From positions 1 through 64,000 of the forward strand of contig CALLUS010000008.1 of the NCBI GenBank assembly GCA_938010435.1: a stretch of 64,000 bases of DNA. Reading direction: 5' to 3'. The position numbers and the translations under genes are program-made. Source of the DNA: an uncultured Rhizobiaceae group bacterium (GTDB lineage Bacteria; Pseudomonadota; Alphaproteobacteria; Rhizobiales; Rhizobiaceae). The notes below the pieces were generated by a model, which was not told the DNA's origin, searched no databases, and saw only the letters and a program-made list of their open reading frames with translations. This document shows positions 28,193-36,264 of this stretch, piece after piece; the stretch's first letter is position 1, and the number at the start of each line of letters is the position of its first letter.

Positions 28193-28259
28193 CGTGTTGG
28201 TTCCCTGCCAGCGCTACGCGAAACTTAGATTGTGTTACGCTGAACACCAATGCAGTGTG

Positions 28260-28275
28260 TGTGAGGAATCTCACA
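28260..28275. promoter_or_regulatory. Perfect CRP-type operator in the divergent cyclase/barrel promoter
   Basis: TGTGA (28260-28264), six-base spacer, TCACA (28271-28275), exactly the consensus read by CRP-family proteins. Its centre is 40 bp from the CHASE2 cyclase ATG (28308) and 75 bp from the barrel ATG (28192). A -10-like TATTTT at 28285-28290 would put the operator over the cyclase -35. On the other strand, -10-like words near 28229-28237 would put it close to -42. The geometry therefore suggests repression of the cyclase and activation of barrel/fecR; the promoters themselves are inferred. A second dyad (GTGTT-N6-AACAC, 28232-28247) lies beside it. Confidence 0.7.
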
Positions 28276-28307
28276 GCAACCACATATTTTATGTCATTTA
28301 GTCAATT

Positions 28308-30548
28308 ATGCGCCTTTTAAGCAACAAATCAGTGGTTATTTGGCTGTTTGGGCTTTCCGTTGCGTCATTCATTTGGCTATTGTCAATCATCCCTTCACAG
28401 CCACTTAGACCTTTCAACACGATGGTGTTTGACACTTATCAGGTGATGAAGCCTCGCCCGTGGGGTGGCTCAGATGTGGTTATTGTTGATCTGGATGAGA
28501 CCTCAATTAAGCGTGTGGGACAGTGGCCATGGCCACGCAACATCGTGGCGAACCTCACCAAAAAACTGGGCGATTTGGATGCGGCAGCTATCGTGTTTGA
28601 TATGGTGTTTGCTGAAGAAGACAGGACTTCTCCTCTCAAAGCAATTAAAGGGCTAACCAAAGCAGGTGCGCGGATACAACTTCCTGAAAAAATAGACATG
28701 CTGGACAATGATGCGGTTTTGGCCAGCGTTTTTAAACGATTTCCCGTGGTGACCGGGTTTATATTTTCCGATGATGGAACAGATATTCCGCCCTCTCCCA
28801 AAGCGGGCACCGGGCAAAGCGGAACCATGCCTTCTTCATTTATGAAACGTGACGTTATGGCGACCCGCAATTTGCCTACACTAGATGAGGCGGCGTCTGG
28901 CATAGGGACTTTCAATTTCGCCTCATCTGATCAACGTGATACAGTGGTGCGTAAGGTACCTTTGATGCAAGGGGTTGATGGGAATTTCCATCCCACTTTA
29001 GCTGCTGAAGCTTTGCGCGTGGTGCAAGGAGCGGGCGGGTTTAAAATTAAGTCCAGTGATGGAAGTGGCGAACTCTCAGGTGGAAAAATAACGCTCGTAT
29101 CTTTGCAGATTGGCGCATTGGAAATTCCAACCAATGGAGACGGTGCTATGGAGATTTATCACTCTTCGCCTGAATCAAAGCCAACGGTTTCTGCCAAAGC
29201 GATTTTGTTTCCATCTGAATTTGGCTGGACCAACGAAAAACTTTCCAATGCCTTTGCCAACCATATTGTTTTAATTGGCACCTCTGCAGCAGGCCTGTTG
29301 GATTTACGCGCAACACCGCTCAGCCCAGTTGTCGCTGGTGTCACCGTTCATGCAGATATTCTCGATCAAATCATCACGGGCACTTTTATCAACCGTCCCG
29401 ACTATGCGCAGGGTTTAGAACTGACAACGGCTATTTTTCTAACCCTATTGTTGCTCGTCTTCCTGCCAAAATTAAACGCAACCGGTGATGCTCTGCTCGC
29501 CAGTCTGTTGATTGCCCTTGTGATTTTCGCAGGTTGGTATGCGTTCACAAGCCACCAATTGTTGTTCAGCCCTGTCTTGCCTATCCTGTCACTTCTGGCA
29601 GCTTACGGAGCGGGTGTTGGCGCTGATCTTTTGATTACAGAAAAAGAAAGCAAGTTTGTTCGTGATGCATTCAGCCACTACCTCTCACCCGCCATGGTGA
29701 GCCGCCTTGCTGAAAACCCGGAAGCTTTGAAACTGGGTGGTGAAGACAAAGAGCTGACACTTTTGTTTTGTGATATTCGTGGTTTCACATCTTTGTCCGA
29801 AGGTCTCGATCCAACAGAGCTGACAGAACTGTTGAACGATTTTCTCACTCCCATGACAGATGCATTGATGAAGGAAGGTGCGACAATCGACAAATATATG
29901 GGCGACGCCATAATGGCTTTTTGGAACGCGCCTATTGATCAGGAAGACCACCGAGAACGAGCTGTTCGCGGCTTGATGGCCATGCGCCATGAACTTGTGA
30001 AGCTGAATAAAAAAGCCAATCGTCCAATCGAAATCGGCATTGGCTTGAACAGCGGGCCTTGTTGTGTGGGTAATTTGGGGTCCGCACAACGTTTCAACTA
30101 TTCAGCCATTGGCGATGCGGTAAATGTGGCTTCACGGATTGAAGGACTGACCAAACAATATGGTCTCGACAATTTGCTGGCTGCTGAAACCCTAAATGAC
30201 ATCAATGATTACGCTGTTTTAGAAATTGATCGTGTAGGCGTGGTCGGGCGCAAAGAACCGCTTACTGTGTTCACGATTGTTGGTCAAAACGATTTGAGAA
30301 GCAATCGGCAATTCCTAAAACTGACCGAACAACATGCTGATATGTTGGATGCATATCGCGTTGGAGATATTGAACAAGCTTTAGTTTATATGGCACGCGC
30401 CAATCGTAGTGCTGATGAGCTTTCTCTATCTGAACACATTCCACCCTTGCGCAAACTTTACGCATTGTACGGGGAGCGTTTTGCAAGTTTCCGTGAAACG
30501 GGCGTGCCTGAAAATTGGGACGGTGTTTATCGATCTACTTCGAAATAG
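28308..30548 (+). CDS. CHASE2-domain membrane adenylate cyclase (class III)
   Basis: 746 residues. An N-terminal membrane helix (about 8-28) leads to a periplasmic CHASE2 domain (about 35-350: VVIVDLDETSIKRVGQWPWPRNI, VFDMVFAEED, IVLIGTSAAGLLDLRATPLSP, GVTVHADILDQI). Three membrane helices follow (about 368-445) and then a class III cyclase domain (about 470-640). Metal aspartates are in FCDIRGFTSL (Asp489) and MGDAIMAFW. IGDAVNVASR carries the Asp typical of adenylate specificity and the Asn/Arg transition-state pair. It should make cAMP in response to an envelope signal. It is divergent from fecR/barrel with a perfect CRP operator between them. Confidence 0.95.
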   Translation: MRLLSNKSVVIWLFGLSVASFIWLLSIIPSQPLRPFNTMVFDTYQVMKPRPWGGSDVVIVDLDETSIKRVGQWPWPRNIVANLTKKLGDLDAAAIVFDMVFAEEDRTSPLKAIKGLTKAGARIQLPEKIDMLDNDAVLASVFKRFPVVTGFIFSDDGTDIPPSPKAGTGQSGTMPSSFMKRDVMATRNLPTLDEAASGIGTFNFASSDQRDTVVRKVPLMQGVDGNFHPTLAAEALRVVQGAGGFKIKSSDGSGELSGGKITLVSLQIGALEIPTNGDGAMEIYHSSPESKPTVSAKAILFPSEFGWTNEKLSNAFANHIVLIGTSAAGLLDLRATPLSPVVAGVTVHADILDQIITGTFINRPDYAQGLELTTAIFLTLLLLVFLPKLNATGDALLASLLIALVIFAGWYAFTSHQLLFSPVLPILSLLAAYGAGVGADLLITEKESKFVRDAFSHYLSPAMVSRLAENPEALKLGGEDKELTLLFCDIRGFTSLSEGLDPTELTELLNDFLTPMTDALMKEGATIDKYMGDAIMAFWNAPIDQEDHRERAVRGLMAMRHELVKLNKKANRPIEIGIGLNSGPCCVGNLGSAQRFNYSAIGDAVNVASRIEGLTKQYGLDNLLAAETLNDINDYAVLEIDRVGVVGRKEPLTVFTIVGQNDLRSNRQFLKLTEQHADMLDAYRVGDIEQALVYMARANRSADELSLSEHIPPLRKLYALYGERFASFRETGVPENWDGVYRSTSK

Positions 30549-30699
30549 ACTTCCAATAACAACACTAATTTTACTCAGATTCACAATTCGTGATCACATC
30601 CGCCCCATTTATAACCCTATTGGGGAACCAATTTGATCGCCAAGCATTTTAGGTGGGACGCTGCATTTCTGTTTGCGGCCAACAATAAGGATTGAAACC

Positions 30700-30951
30700 A
30701 TGACAAAAACAATAGTCGCAATCGCAGCTGTACTCATGTTGACCGCGTGTAACGCCACACAGCGTGGTGCAGCAGTGGGTGCAGGCGTTGGTGCTGCTGG
30801 CGGCGCAATTGTCACCGGCACTCCCGGCGGTGCCGCAATTGGTGCAGCCGCTGGTGGTCTCGCAGGCGCCCTTATTGGTCGCGCTACAGAAGACGGCAAA
30901 TGCCGTTATCGCAACCGCCGCACGGGCCGCGTCTATATTGAAGATTGCTAA
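30700..30951 (+). CDS. Glycine-zipper lipoprotein
   Basis: 83 residues from ATG 30700 (AAGGA upstream). A lipobox (LMLTAC) gives a lipid anchor at about Cys17. The body is a glycine zipper of small residues (GAAVGAGVGAAGGAIV, GGAAIGAAAGGLAGALIG) followed by the basic end CRYRNRRTGRVYIEDC. It resembles small alphaproteobacterial envelope lipoproteins of the glycine-zipper (17 kDa antigen/SlyB-like) type. It is a single gene followed by a long hairpin. Confidence 0.8.
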   Translation: MTKTIVAIAAVLMLTACNATQRGAAVGAGVGAAGGAIVTGTPGGAAIGAAAGGLAGALIGRATEDGKCRYRNRRTGRVYIEDC

Positions 30952-30962
30952 ACACACTCAAA

Positions 30963-31001
30963 CTCACTTCGGGCAGATAGAAAAATTATCCCCGAAGTGA
31001 G
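30963..31001. terminator. Long inverted repeat after the glycine-zipper gene
   Basis: A perfect 11-bp stem (30963-30973 with 30991-31001) encloses an inner GATA/TATC pairing around GAAAAAT. Only a weak T run follows (GTTTCC), so it may be a transcript-end stabiliser or poor terminator. It separates the lipoprotein gene from the CtrA-boxed promoter at 31021. Confidence 0.55.
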
Positions 31002-31020
31002 GTTTCCCCTGCCCAACTCC

Positions 31021-31035
31021 TTAATTTTATCTTAA
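31021..31035. promoter_or_regulatory. CtrA box upstream of the membrane/ClpP-like pair
   Basis: Perfect TTAA-N7-TTAA (31021-31024 and 31032-31035), ending 45 bp before the start codon of the downstream gene. This is a classical activator distance if the transcription start lies about 10-15 bp upstream of the ATG. Confidence 0.6.
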
Positions 31036-31080
31036 TCTCCCCACAGCTTGTCATGTAACGCGTATTCAGGTGGGTAAAAT

Positions 31081-32403
31081 ATGTCTCGAGATCTTCGTAG
31101 GGCCCAAACGGGTCTTGAAACCATTACAGGTGCCACACTGGCCATTTTAGCATTGGCGTCGGGGGTCTACACATACCTTGGTGTGCGAGAGCTCTTAAAC
31201 GGCTCAGCTACGGTCGTTTTCTTGGGCGCGGTCATTTATTCCGTTGCCGTATCAGTGGGTATATTTGGCTTCTGGTCTTACTTGATGCGGTTTATGCCGC
31301 ATGTGAAATCCGGGGACGGACGACGTTATCTTTATCTGGCAATGGTTATCGGTTCTGCAATGATTGTTGCGATGTCGTCCTGGCTGAACGCCGCCGCTTT
31401 GGCGGGTGGGGCCGCGTTGGAACAACATCTGGCCAACACCACAGAGCAATACCAACAAAAATTAGAACAAGCCCACGACAACGCGCTGGCAGCACAAAGC
31501 TTGTTGCCGGACATACAATTGGCATCGCAACGGTTTTCGCGACTTTCCAGCGAAGAGGCTGCAACAGGCGTTCTAACAGGTACATCCGGTAGCGGCACAG
31601 TCGTTCAGTTGTTAAGCCAAATGTCGACACAATTGACGGGTCTATCACAGGAAATTATTGCGTCTCGCGACCCTACAAAGGAAAGTTTTGTAGAAGGCGG
31701 AAAACGGCTTGCTGCTATGCGGAAACTGGTGTCCTCACCCGGTCCTGTCGATGCCCGCGCCAATGCATTTGCAGAAGAAGCGGTCGCGCTTTCAGGAACA
31801 ATCGCCGCACTCCAACAAACCTCCATCGCGCCTGCCGTAAAACGTGCAGCTGATGACCTTGGACGTTCATTCATCGCGCCGGTTGCTGACAGCAACAATG
31901 CGGATTTGGCAAGCCGTCAAGATGATGTGGTCAGCCGTGTAGAGAAATCTGTCAAAGCACAAAGTGTAGCCTTATCGGCAGCTGCCGATGAAATCCTATC
32001 ACGACCGGCGGTAGAATCTGTGCGCTTCACCCCCTTATCTTCACCCGAAGCTGTTTTGCGTTACGCCTCGGACTTCCTGCCTTCTTGGGCTGGCGCTATT
32101 TCCATTGACTTGTTGCCAGCAGTGATGATTTTCATCCTTTGCATTGTCCAAGCCGCTGTGCGCAAAGAAGACGGCGTCGACCTTGGTGCAAACGAAGTGA
32201 CGGCCAGCGAAATGATCCGCGCCGTGCGTTTGTATAAGCAATTGAGTGCGCTCAAAGCTGACGAGCCAGTGGACACGACGCCACCCGACGGCGATCGCAA
32301 AACTGAAGACATGAATGTACAGCACGCTTTTGAACAGGAGTTGTCGTCAGATCCAAAAATCACGCCACTAACGACACCCCAAGCTGCTCCTGCAAAAAGC
32401 TAA
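31081..32403 (+). CDS. Unknown four-helix membrane protein with coiled-coil periplasmic or cytoplasmic domain
   Basis: 440 residues, family not recognised. Three hydrophobic segments lie at about 18-41, 46-68 and 86-106. A roughly 220-residue soluble region follows, dominated by Ala/Gln/Glu/Ser helices (HLANTTEQYQQKLEQAHDNALAAQ, ALSGTIAALQQTSIAPAVKRAA) with heptad-like pattern. A fourth segment is at about 336-358 (IDLLPAVMIFILCIVQAAV). The C-terminus is charged and proline-rich. The layout suggests a scaffold or a sensor of the envelope. It has a CtrA box upstream and lies nine bp before the ClpP-like gene, so the two are likely co-expressed. Confidence 0.75.
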   Translation: MSRDLRRAQTGLETITGATLAILALASGVYTYLGVRELLNGSATVVFLGAVIYSVAVSVGIFGFWSYLMRFMPHVKSGDGRRYLYLAMVIGSAMIVAMSSWLNAAALAGGAALEQHLANTTEQYQQKLEQAHDNALAAQSLLPDIQLASQRFSRLSSEEAATGVLTGTSGSGTVVQLLSQMSTQLTGLSQEIIASRDPTKESFVEGGKRLAAMRKLVSSPGPVDARANAFAEEAVALSGTIAALQQTSIAPAVKRAADDLGRSFIAPVADSNNADLASRQDDVVSRVEKSVKAQSVALSAAADEILSRPAVESVRFTPLSSPEAVLRYASDFLPSWAGAISIDLLPAVMIFILCIVQAAVRKEDGVDLGANEVTASEMIRAVRLYKQLSALKADEPVDTTPPDGDRKTEDMNVQHAFEQELSSDPKITPLTTPQAAPAKS

Positions 32404-32412
32404 CAGAAGAAC

Positions 32413-33300
32413 ATGGAACACACACCTGCGCAGCGCCCCCTGTCTTGGATTGTCTCCACGATACAGGATGGCCGGTTTTTAAAAGTCGTGTTTTTGGGAA
32501 TGCTCGGGTTGTCAGCCGGCGCAGTGTTGCAAGATTTTCGCGAAATGGTTGCCAATGCTCCAGTCGATTTACCCGGCGCCAGCCGAACAACCCCTACCCC
32601 ATTGGAACTGCCCAAGCCAGGTGATCAAACGCGCCCATATTTTCCAAAAACAATGCCTGTGGGACCAGGGTTGAAAAAACCAAACTTGCCGGGATATTTT
32701 GGCCCTCTCGACAGCGAAACTATGGCCGGGCCGCTGCAATTTCATTTTGGCGAAGATGACAAAGCAACCGCAATCGGAACAATTGATGCGGGAGCCGCAG
32801 CACGATTTACTGCATTTTTGAAAAACCATGATCGTCAGATCACAGAACTTTACCTCCATTCCCCCGGTGGTTCAGTAACAGACGCTTTGTCACTCTCCCG
32901 TCAAGTTCGTAATGCTGGCATCAGCACCCGAGTGCCGGATCACGCATATTGTGCGTCGGCATGTCCATTGGTTTTAGCAGGCGGGCTCTTCCGTTCAGCA
33001 GGGCAGCAAGCCTTCATTGGTGTACATCAAGCTTATACTTTGCCCACGGCAGTGGGGAGCCTCCATCGCGGAATGGCTGACGCCCAAATCATTTCTGCTG
33101 CCTGCCAACAATTGTTGGTCGATATGGGCGTTGATTTAAACGTATGGGTCAAGGCTTTGGAAACTCCACCTCAGAGCCTGTATTTTTTCACGCCTGACGA
33201 GTTGACGAGGTATCAACTTGCAAACAAACGTCAAAGAACCAGCAAGCCAAAATTTCGAAGTGTTCTTAATAATGTAAACAATCTGGAACCAACAGAGTAG
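32413..33300 (+). CDS. Membrane-anchored ClpP/crotonase-fold protein (COG3904-like)
   Basis: 295 residues. A single N-terminal hydrophobic segment (about 22-41) anchors the protein, leaving the remainder outside the cytoplasm. The ClpP-like core shows LYLHSPGGSVTDALSLSRQVR, then AYCASACPLVLAGG with nucleophile-position Ser182, and GVHQ with His205, a Ser-His spacing close to ClpP (23 versus 25). An Asp third residue is not obvious. Two cysteines (180, 184) flank the Ser. Proteins of this kind are annotated as putative periplasmic proteases without proven substrates. It follows the unknown membrane protein by nine bp and is probably under the same CtrA-boxed promoter. Confidence 0.8.
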   Translation: MEHTPAQRPLSWIVSTIQDGRFLKVVFLGMLGLSAGAVLQDFREMVANAPVDLPGASRTTPTPLELPKPGDQTRPYFPKTMPVGPGLKKPNLPGYFGPLDSETMAGPLQFHFGEDDKATAIGTIDAGAAARFTAFLKNHDRQITELYLHSPGGSVTDALSLSRQVRNAGISTRVPDHAYCASACPLVLAGGLFRSAGQQAFIGVHQAYTLPTAVGSLHRGMADAQIISAACQQLLVDMGVDLNVWVKALETPPQSLYFFTPDELTRYQLANKRQRTSKPKFRSVLNNVNNLEPTE

Positions 33301-33387
33301 CCTATTGAAAATCAAAGGGTTTTTCGATATTTTGGAACTCTCAGGGTAGAATTTTTGATCGTGAGGCGGATAGGCTGGAACTGAAAT

Positions 33388-34086
33388 ATGGATACGCTGG
33401 ATGAATTCCCTCTTCTGAAAGGGATGAACAACGAACAGCTTAAACAGTTTGGTGACCGGTGTTTATGGCGCAACTATGAGGCTGGCGAAACCATTATCGA
33501 CCATCAGGAACTATCAAAGGAAATTCGGTTTATTTCCCATGGAACAGTGCGTGCTTTGGTGCGCATGATTGAAGGGCGCGAAGTGATCCTAAATGATCAC
33601 GGGCAAGGCGACTTCTTCGGACATTTGGCGGCCATAGATGATGGCCCGCGCTCGGCCAGTATATTAGCGATCTCCAATTGCCGTATCTGCATAATGCCAA
33701 AAAGCGTGTTTCAGGAAATTGTAACAACCGTTCCAGAAATTGCGTGGCGCGTTATGAACCATCTGGCCAACGATATTCGACGTTTGTCGCACCGGCTATC
33801 TGAATTCAGCTTTCTCAAAGCAAAACATAGGCTCTATGCCGAGTTGCTGCGTCTATCTCGCCCGCGCACGAACGGCCCTTCTTCATCTCATGGCCACCAT
33901 AGAATTATCAGTCCCGCTCCGCTTCAAAGCGATATTGCCGACCGCATTTCCAGCCGCCGTGAAATCGTTTCCCGCGACATGAAAGAGTTGGAGCGTTTGG
34001 GGATTCTGGAGCGCACGCGTGGTGGTTTAGTTATCCTGCAACCAGACACATTGACCAACATGGCCGCAGAAGGCTGGGCTTCTTAA
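33388..34086 (+). CDS. Crp/Fnr-family transcriptional regulator with altered cNMP pocket
   Basis: 232 residues. Cyclic-nucleotide-binding beta-roll at about 8-115, dimer helix at about 120-145, winged helix at about 165-225. Aligned by eye to E. coli CRP, the phosphate-binding cassette keeps GDFFG and PRSAS (Arg82/Ser83 positions) but has His where CRP has Glu72 (GHL instead of GEL). The recognition helix SRREIVSRDMKELE keeps the Arg180, Glu181 and Arg185 equivalents that read TGTGA half-sites. It could bind the operator at 28260, perhaps responding to another ligand. There are no Cys residues of an Fnr-type iron-sulfur cluster. It is a single gene 87 bp downstream of the ClpP-like gene. Confidence 0.88.
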   Translation: MDTLDEFPLLKGMNNEQLKQFGDRCLWRNYEAGETIIDHQELSKEIRFISHGTVRALVRMIEGREVILNDHGQGDFFGHLAAIDDGPRSASILAISNCRICIMPKSVFQEIVTTVPEIAWRVMNHLANDIRRLSHRLSEFSFLKAKHRLYAELLRLSRPRTNGPSSSHGHHRIISPAPLQSDIADRISSRREIVSRDMKELERLGILERTRGGLVILQPDTLTNMAAEGWAS

Positions 34087-34230
34087 ACTGCGTACTAACT
34101 CTCACAAAAGAACTGATTGACCTCGATAAAGACGTAAGCATGTATTGTGTTGTTGCAGCTCGTGTTGACCTAAAGTGCGGCGATTCTGGTTCACTCCAGA
34201 AGAACAAATTGAATTGGGAGACGGTAAAAC

Positions 34231-36228
34231 ATGCTGAGAAAAATTGTTTTGGGTGTTGTCATGCTGGCCATTATAATGGTCGCCGTTGGCGCGTGGATAT
34301 ATCGCCCCATCGCAGCAACCCATCCCGCGTTGGTGAAAGCCGATATGCCACCGATTATTCCATTACGGGAATTCTATGCAAACACAGAAGCCCGATGGCG
34401 CTATCAACTTTCACCCGATGGAAAGAACCTGAGTTGGCTGGAATCAAAGTGGTTCAAGCCTGCTCTATGGGTAAAACCACTGGAAGGTGATAGCCGCAAG
34501 ACGTTCCACACAGATGATGAAGTGCGCTGGTATGCTTGGTCTGCCGACAGTCGTTACCTCATTTATCAGGCAGATCGCGATGGATGGGAAAACGATGTAC
34601 TTGTGTCAATCGACACCCAATCTCCCGATGCAAAACCGCGCTCCTATGATATGGGCAAAGACGTGAAATCGCTTCTTATTCAAGTACCAGATGCAGCAGA
34701 AGACAACATCATTATCGCGCATAATGGTCGTGACCGCCGACGTTTCGACCTTTATCAGTTGAACCTCGAAAGTGGCGTGACAACACCTCTTGGACAAGCA
34801 CAAGAACGCGGCATCTATTGGCATCTTTCCCGCGATGGAGATGTTTATGCCCGCACCCGCTACTACGACAAAGCGAAATGGGCGTTCGAACTTGATCTCG
34901 GTGGCCTTTGGAAACCTGTTGTGCGTGGTGACTTTGGTGACCATTTCATACCACTGGGCACTTGGGACAAGAACGATACTCTTTATGCACTTTCCAATAT
35001 GGGTCGCGATAAACAGGCACTAGTCAAATTCAACATCCGACACCAGCGCGAAACTGTCCTCAACATTAAAGACAATGTTGATATATCAGGCGTTTTGATG
35101 GATCGCGAGACAGGCGAACCTCAAGTGATTTTCTCGCATCCCGGCCACCAAAAGCTGGATGTTTTAGATCCTGAACTTGCTATTCTTATATCCAAAATTA
35201 AACGACCAGAAGGCTCAAATCTGAACTTTCATACAATCACCAACGATCAATCAAAAATTCTGTTTTCAGTTGAAGAGGCTGATGGAGGATTTGAAACCCG
35301 AATGATCGAGAGTAAGAGTGGGAAAGTCACTGAAATTTCCAAGCCGGAAATTGCAAAGTTTCGCGAGCGTCTGTCACTTGTGGAACTCGTCACCATCAAA
35401 GCGCGTGACGGCTTGGATATCCCAGTTTATCTGTCACAACCAAAAGGCGTAGAGGGGCCCGCACCCATGGTTATTATGATCCATGGCGGACCAATTGCAC
35501 GGGTATTCGGCGGATGGAATAGCTTTCGACAGATGTTGAACAATCGCGGCTACGCTGTCCTTGATGTGAATTATCGCGGTTCAAATGGTTATGGTCGGAC
35601 CTTTCGAAATGCAGCTTATAACGCTGTGTCACGAGAAATGGACGATGACATTTCCGATGCCCGCGCTTGGGCTGTGGAGCAAGGTATCGCTGACCCCAAA
35701 AAGATTGCCGTTTTTGGCGGATCGTTCGGCGGTCTCAAAGTATTGACCGCGATGACCCGTAATCCTGACCTATATGCTGCCGGAGTGGATGTGAACGGGA
35801 TTAGCGATTTGGTGTCCATGCGAAGCGAGATACCGCCATATTGGGAAGGTTGGGATTATTGGTACGACAAGAATTTGGGGAATCCTGAAAACCCTAAGGA
35901 ACGTGATATCATTAAAGATCGCTCCCCTCTCACCCACGCTGACAAACTTGCAGCTCCGTTGATGATCATTCAGGGCAGCAATGATGTTCGCGTTATTCGC
36001 AGCCAGTCGGACCGAATGGTGAAAGCCTTGCGCGAAACCGGAAAGCCCGTTGAATATATTTTACTGGAAGGCGCAGGTCACCAATTTCGCAGTTGGGGAT
36101 GGAAAACCCGTATGAAGACTTATCGCAAAATTGAACGTTTTTTGGCCCAACATTTAGGCGGGCGTGCCGATGGTTTTGACTATGCCTTGTTCGGTGCGCA
36201 AGTCTTGCCCAAAGGGATTGGACGCTAA
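34231..36228 (+). CDS. S9 family peptidase (prolyl oligopeptidase/acylaminoacyl peptidase type)
   Basis: 665 residues. An N-terminal signal or anchor helix (residues 4-25) places it outside the cytoplasmic membrane. A beta-propeller-like region (about 50-370) has repeated blocks such as RWRYQLSPDGKNLSWL. A C-terminal alpha/beta-hydrolase domain carries Ser498 (GGSFGG), Asp585 (GSNDVRV) and His617 (GAGHQF), a full catalytic triad, with the oxyanion region MIHGGP. It probably cleaves short proline- or acyl-containing peptides. GGGAGACGG-like purine-rich sequence lies just upstream of ATG 34231. Single gene. Confidence 0.93.
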   Translation: MLRKIVLGVVMLAIIMVAVGAWIYRPIAATHPALVKADMPPIIPLREFYANTEARWRYQLSPDGKNLSWLESKWFKPALWVKPLEGDSRKTFHTDDEVRWYAWSADSRYLIYQADRDGWENDVLVSIDTQSPDAKPRSYDMGKDVKSLLIQVPDAAEDNIIIAHNGRDRRRFDLYQLNLESGVTTPLGQAQERGIYWHLSRDGDVYARTRYYDKAKWAFELDLGGLWKPVVRGDFGDHFIPLGTWDKNDTLYALSNMGRDKQALVKFNIRHQRETVLNIKDNVDISGVLMDRETGEPQVIFSHPGHQKLDVLDPELAILISKIKRPEGSNLNFHTITNDQSKILFSVEEADGGFETRMIESKSGKVTEISKPEIAKFRERLSLVELVTIKARDGLDIPVYLSQPKGVEGPAPMVIMIHGGPIARVFGGWNSFRQMLNNRGYAVLDVNYRGSNGYGRTFRNAAYNAVSREMDDDISDARAWAVEQGIADPKKIAVFGGSFGGLKVLTAMTRNPDLYAAGVDVNGISDLVSMRSEIPPYWEGWDYWYDKNLGNPENPKERDIIKDRSPLTHADKLAAPLMIIQGSNDVRVIRSQSDRMVKALRETGKPVEYILLEGAGHQFRSWGWKTRMKTYRKIERFLAQHLGGRADGFDYALFGAQVLPKGIGR

Positions 36229-36264
36229 ATTTTGAGTATTTGCGATGTATTGTCTTTGGGCAGT

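Noticed and set aside
28232-28247. GTGTT-N6-AACAC dyad near the CRP site, considered as a second CRP operator
   Set aside because: The GTG and CAC are 10 bases apart instead of the 8 in CRP sites, so it is a different dyad; noted only as a neighbour of the true site.
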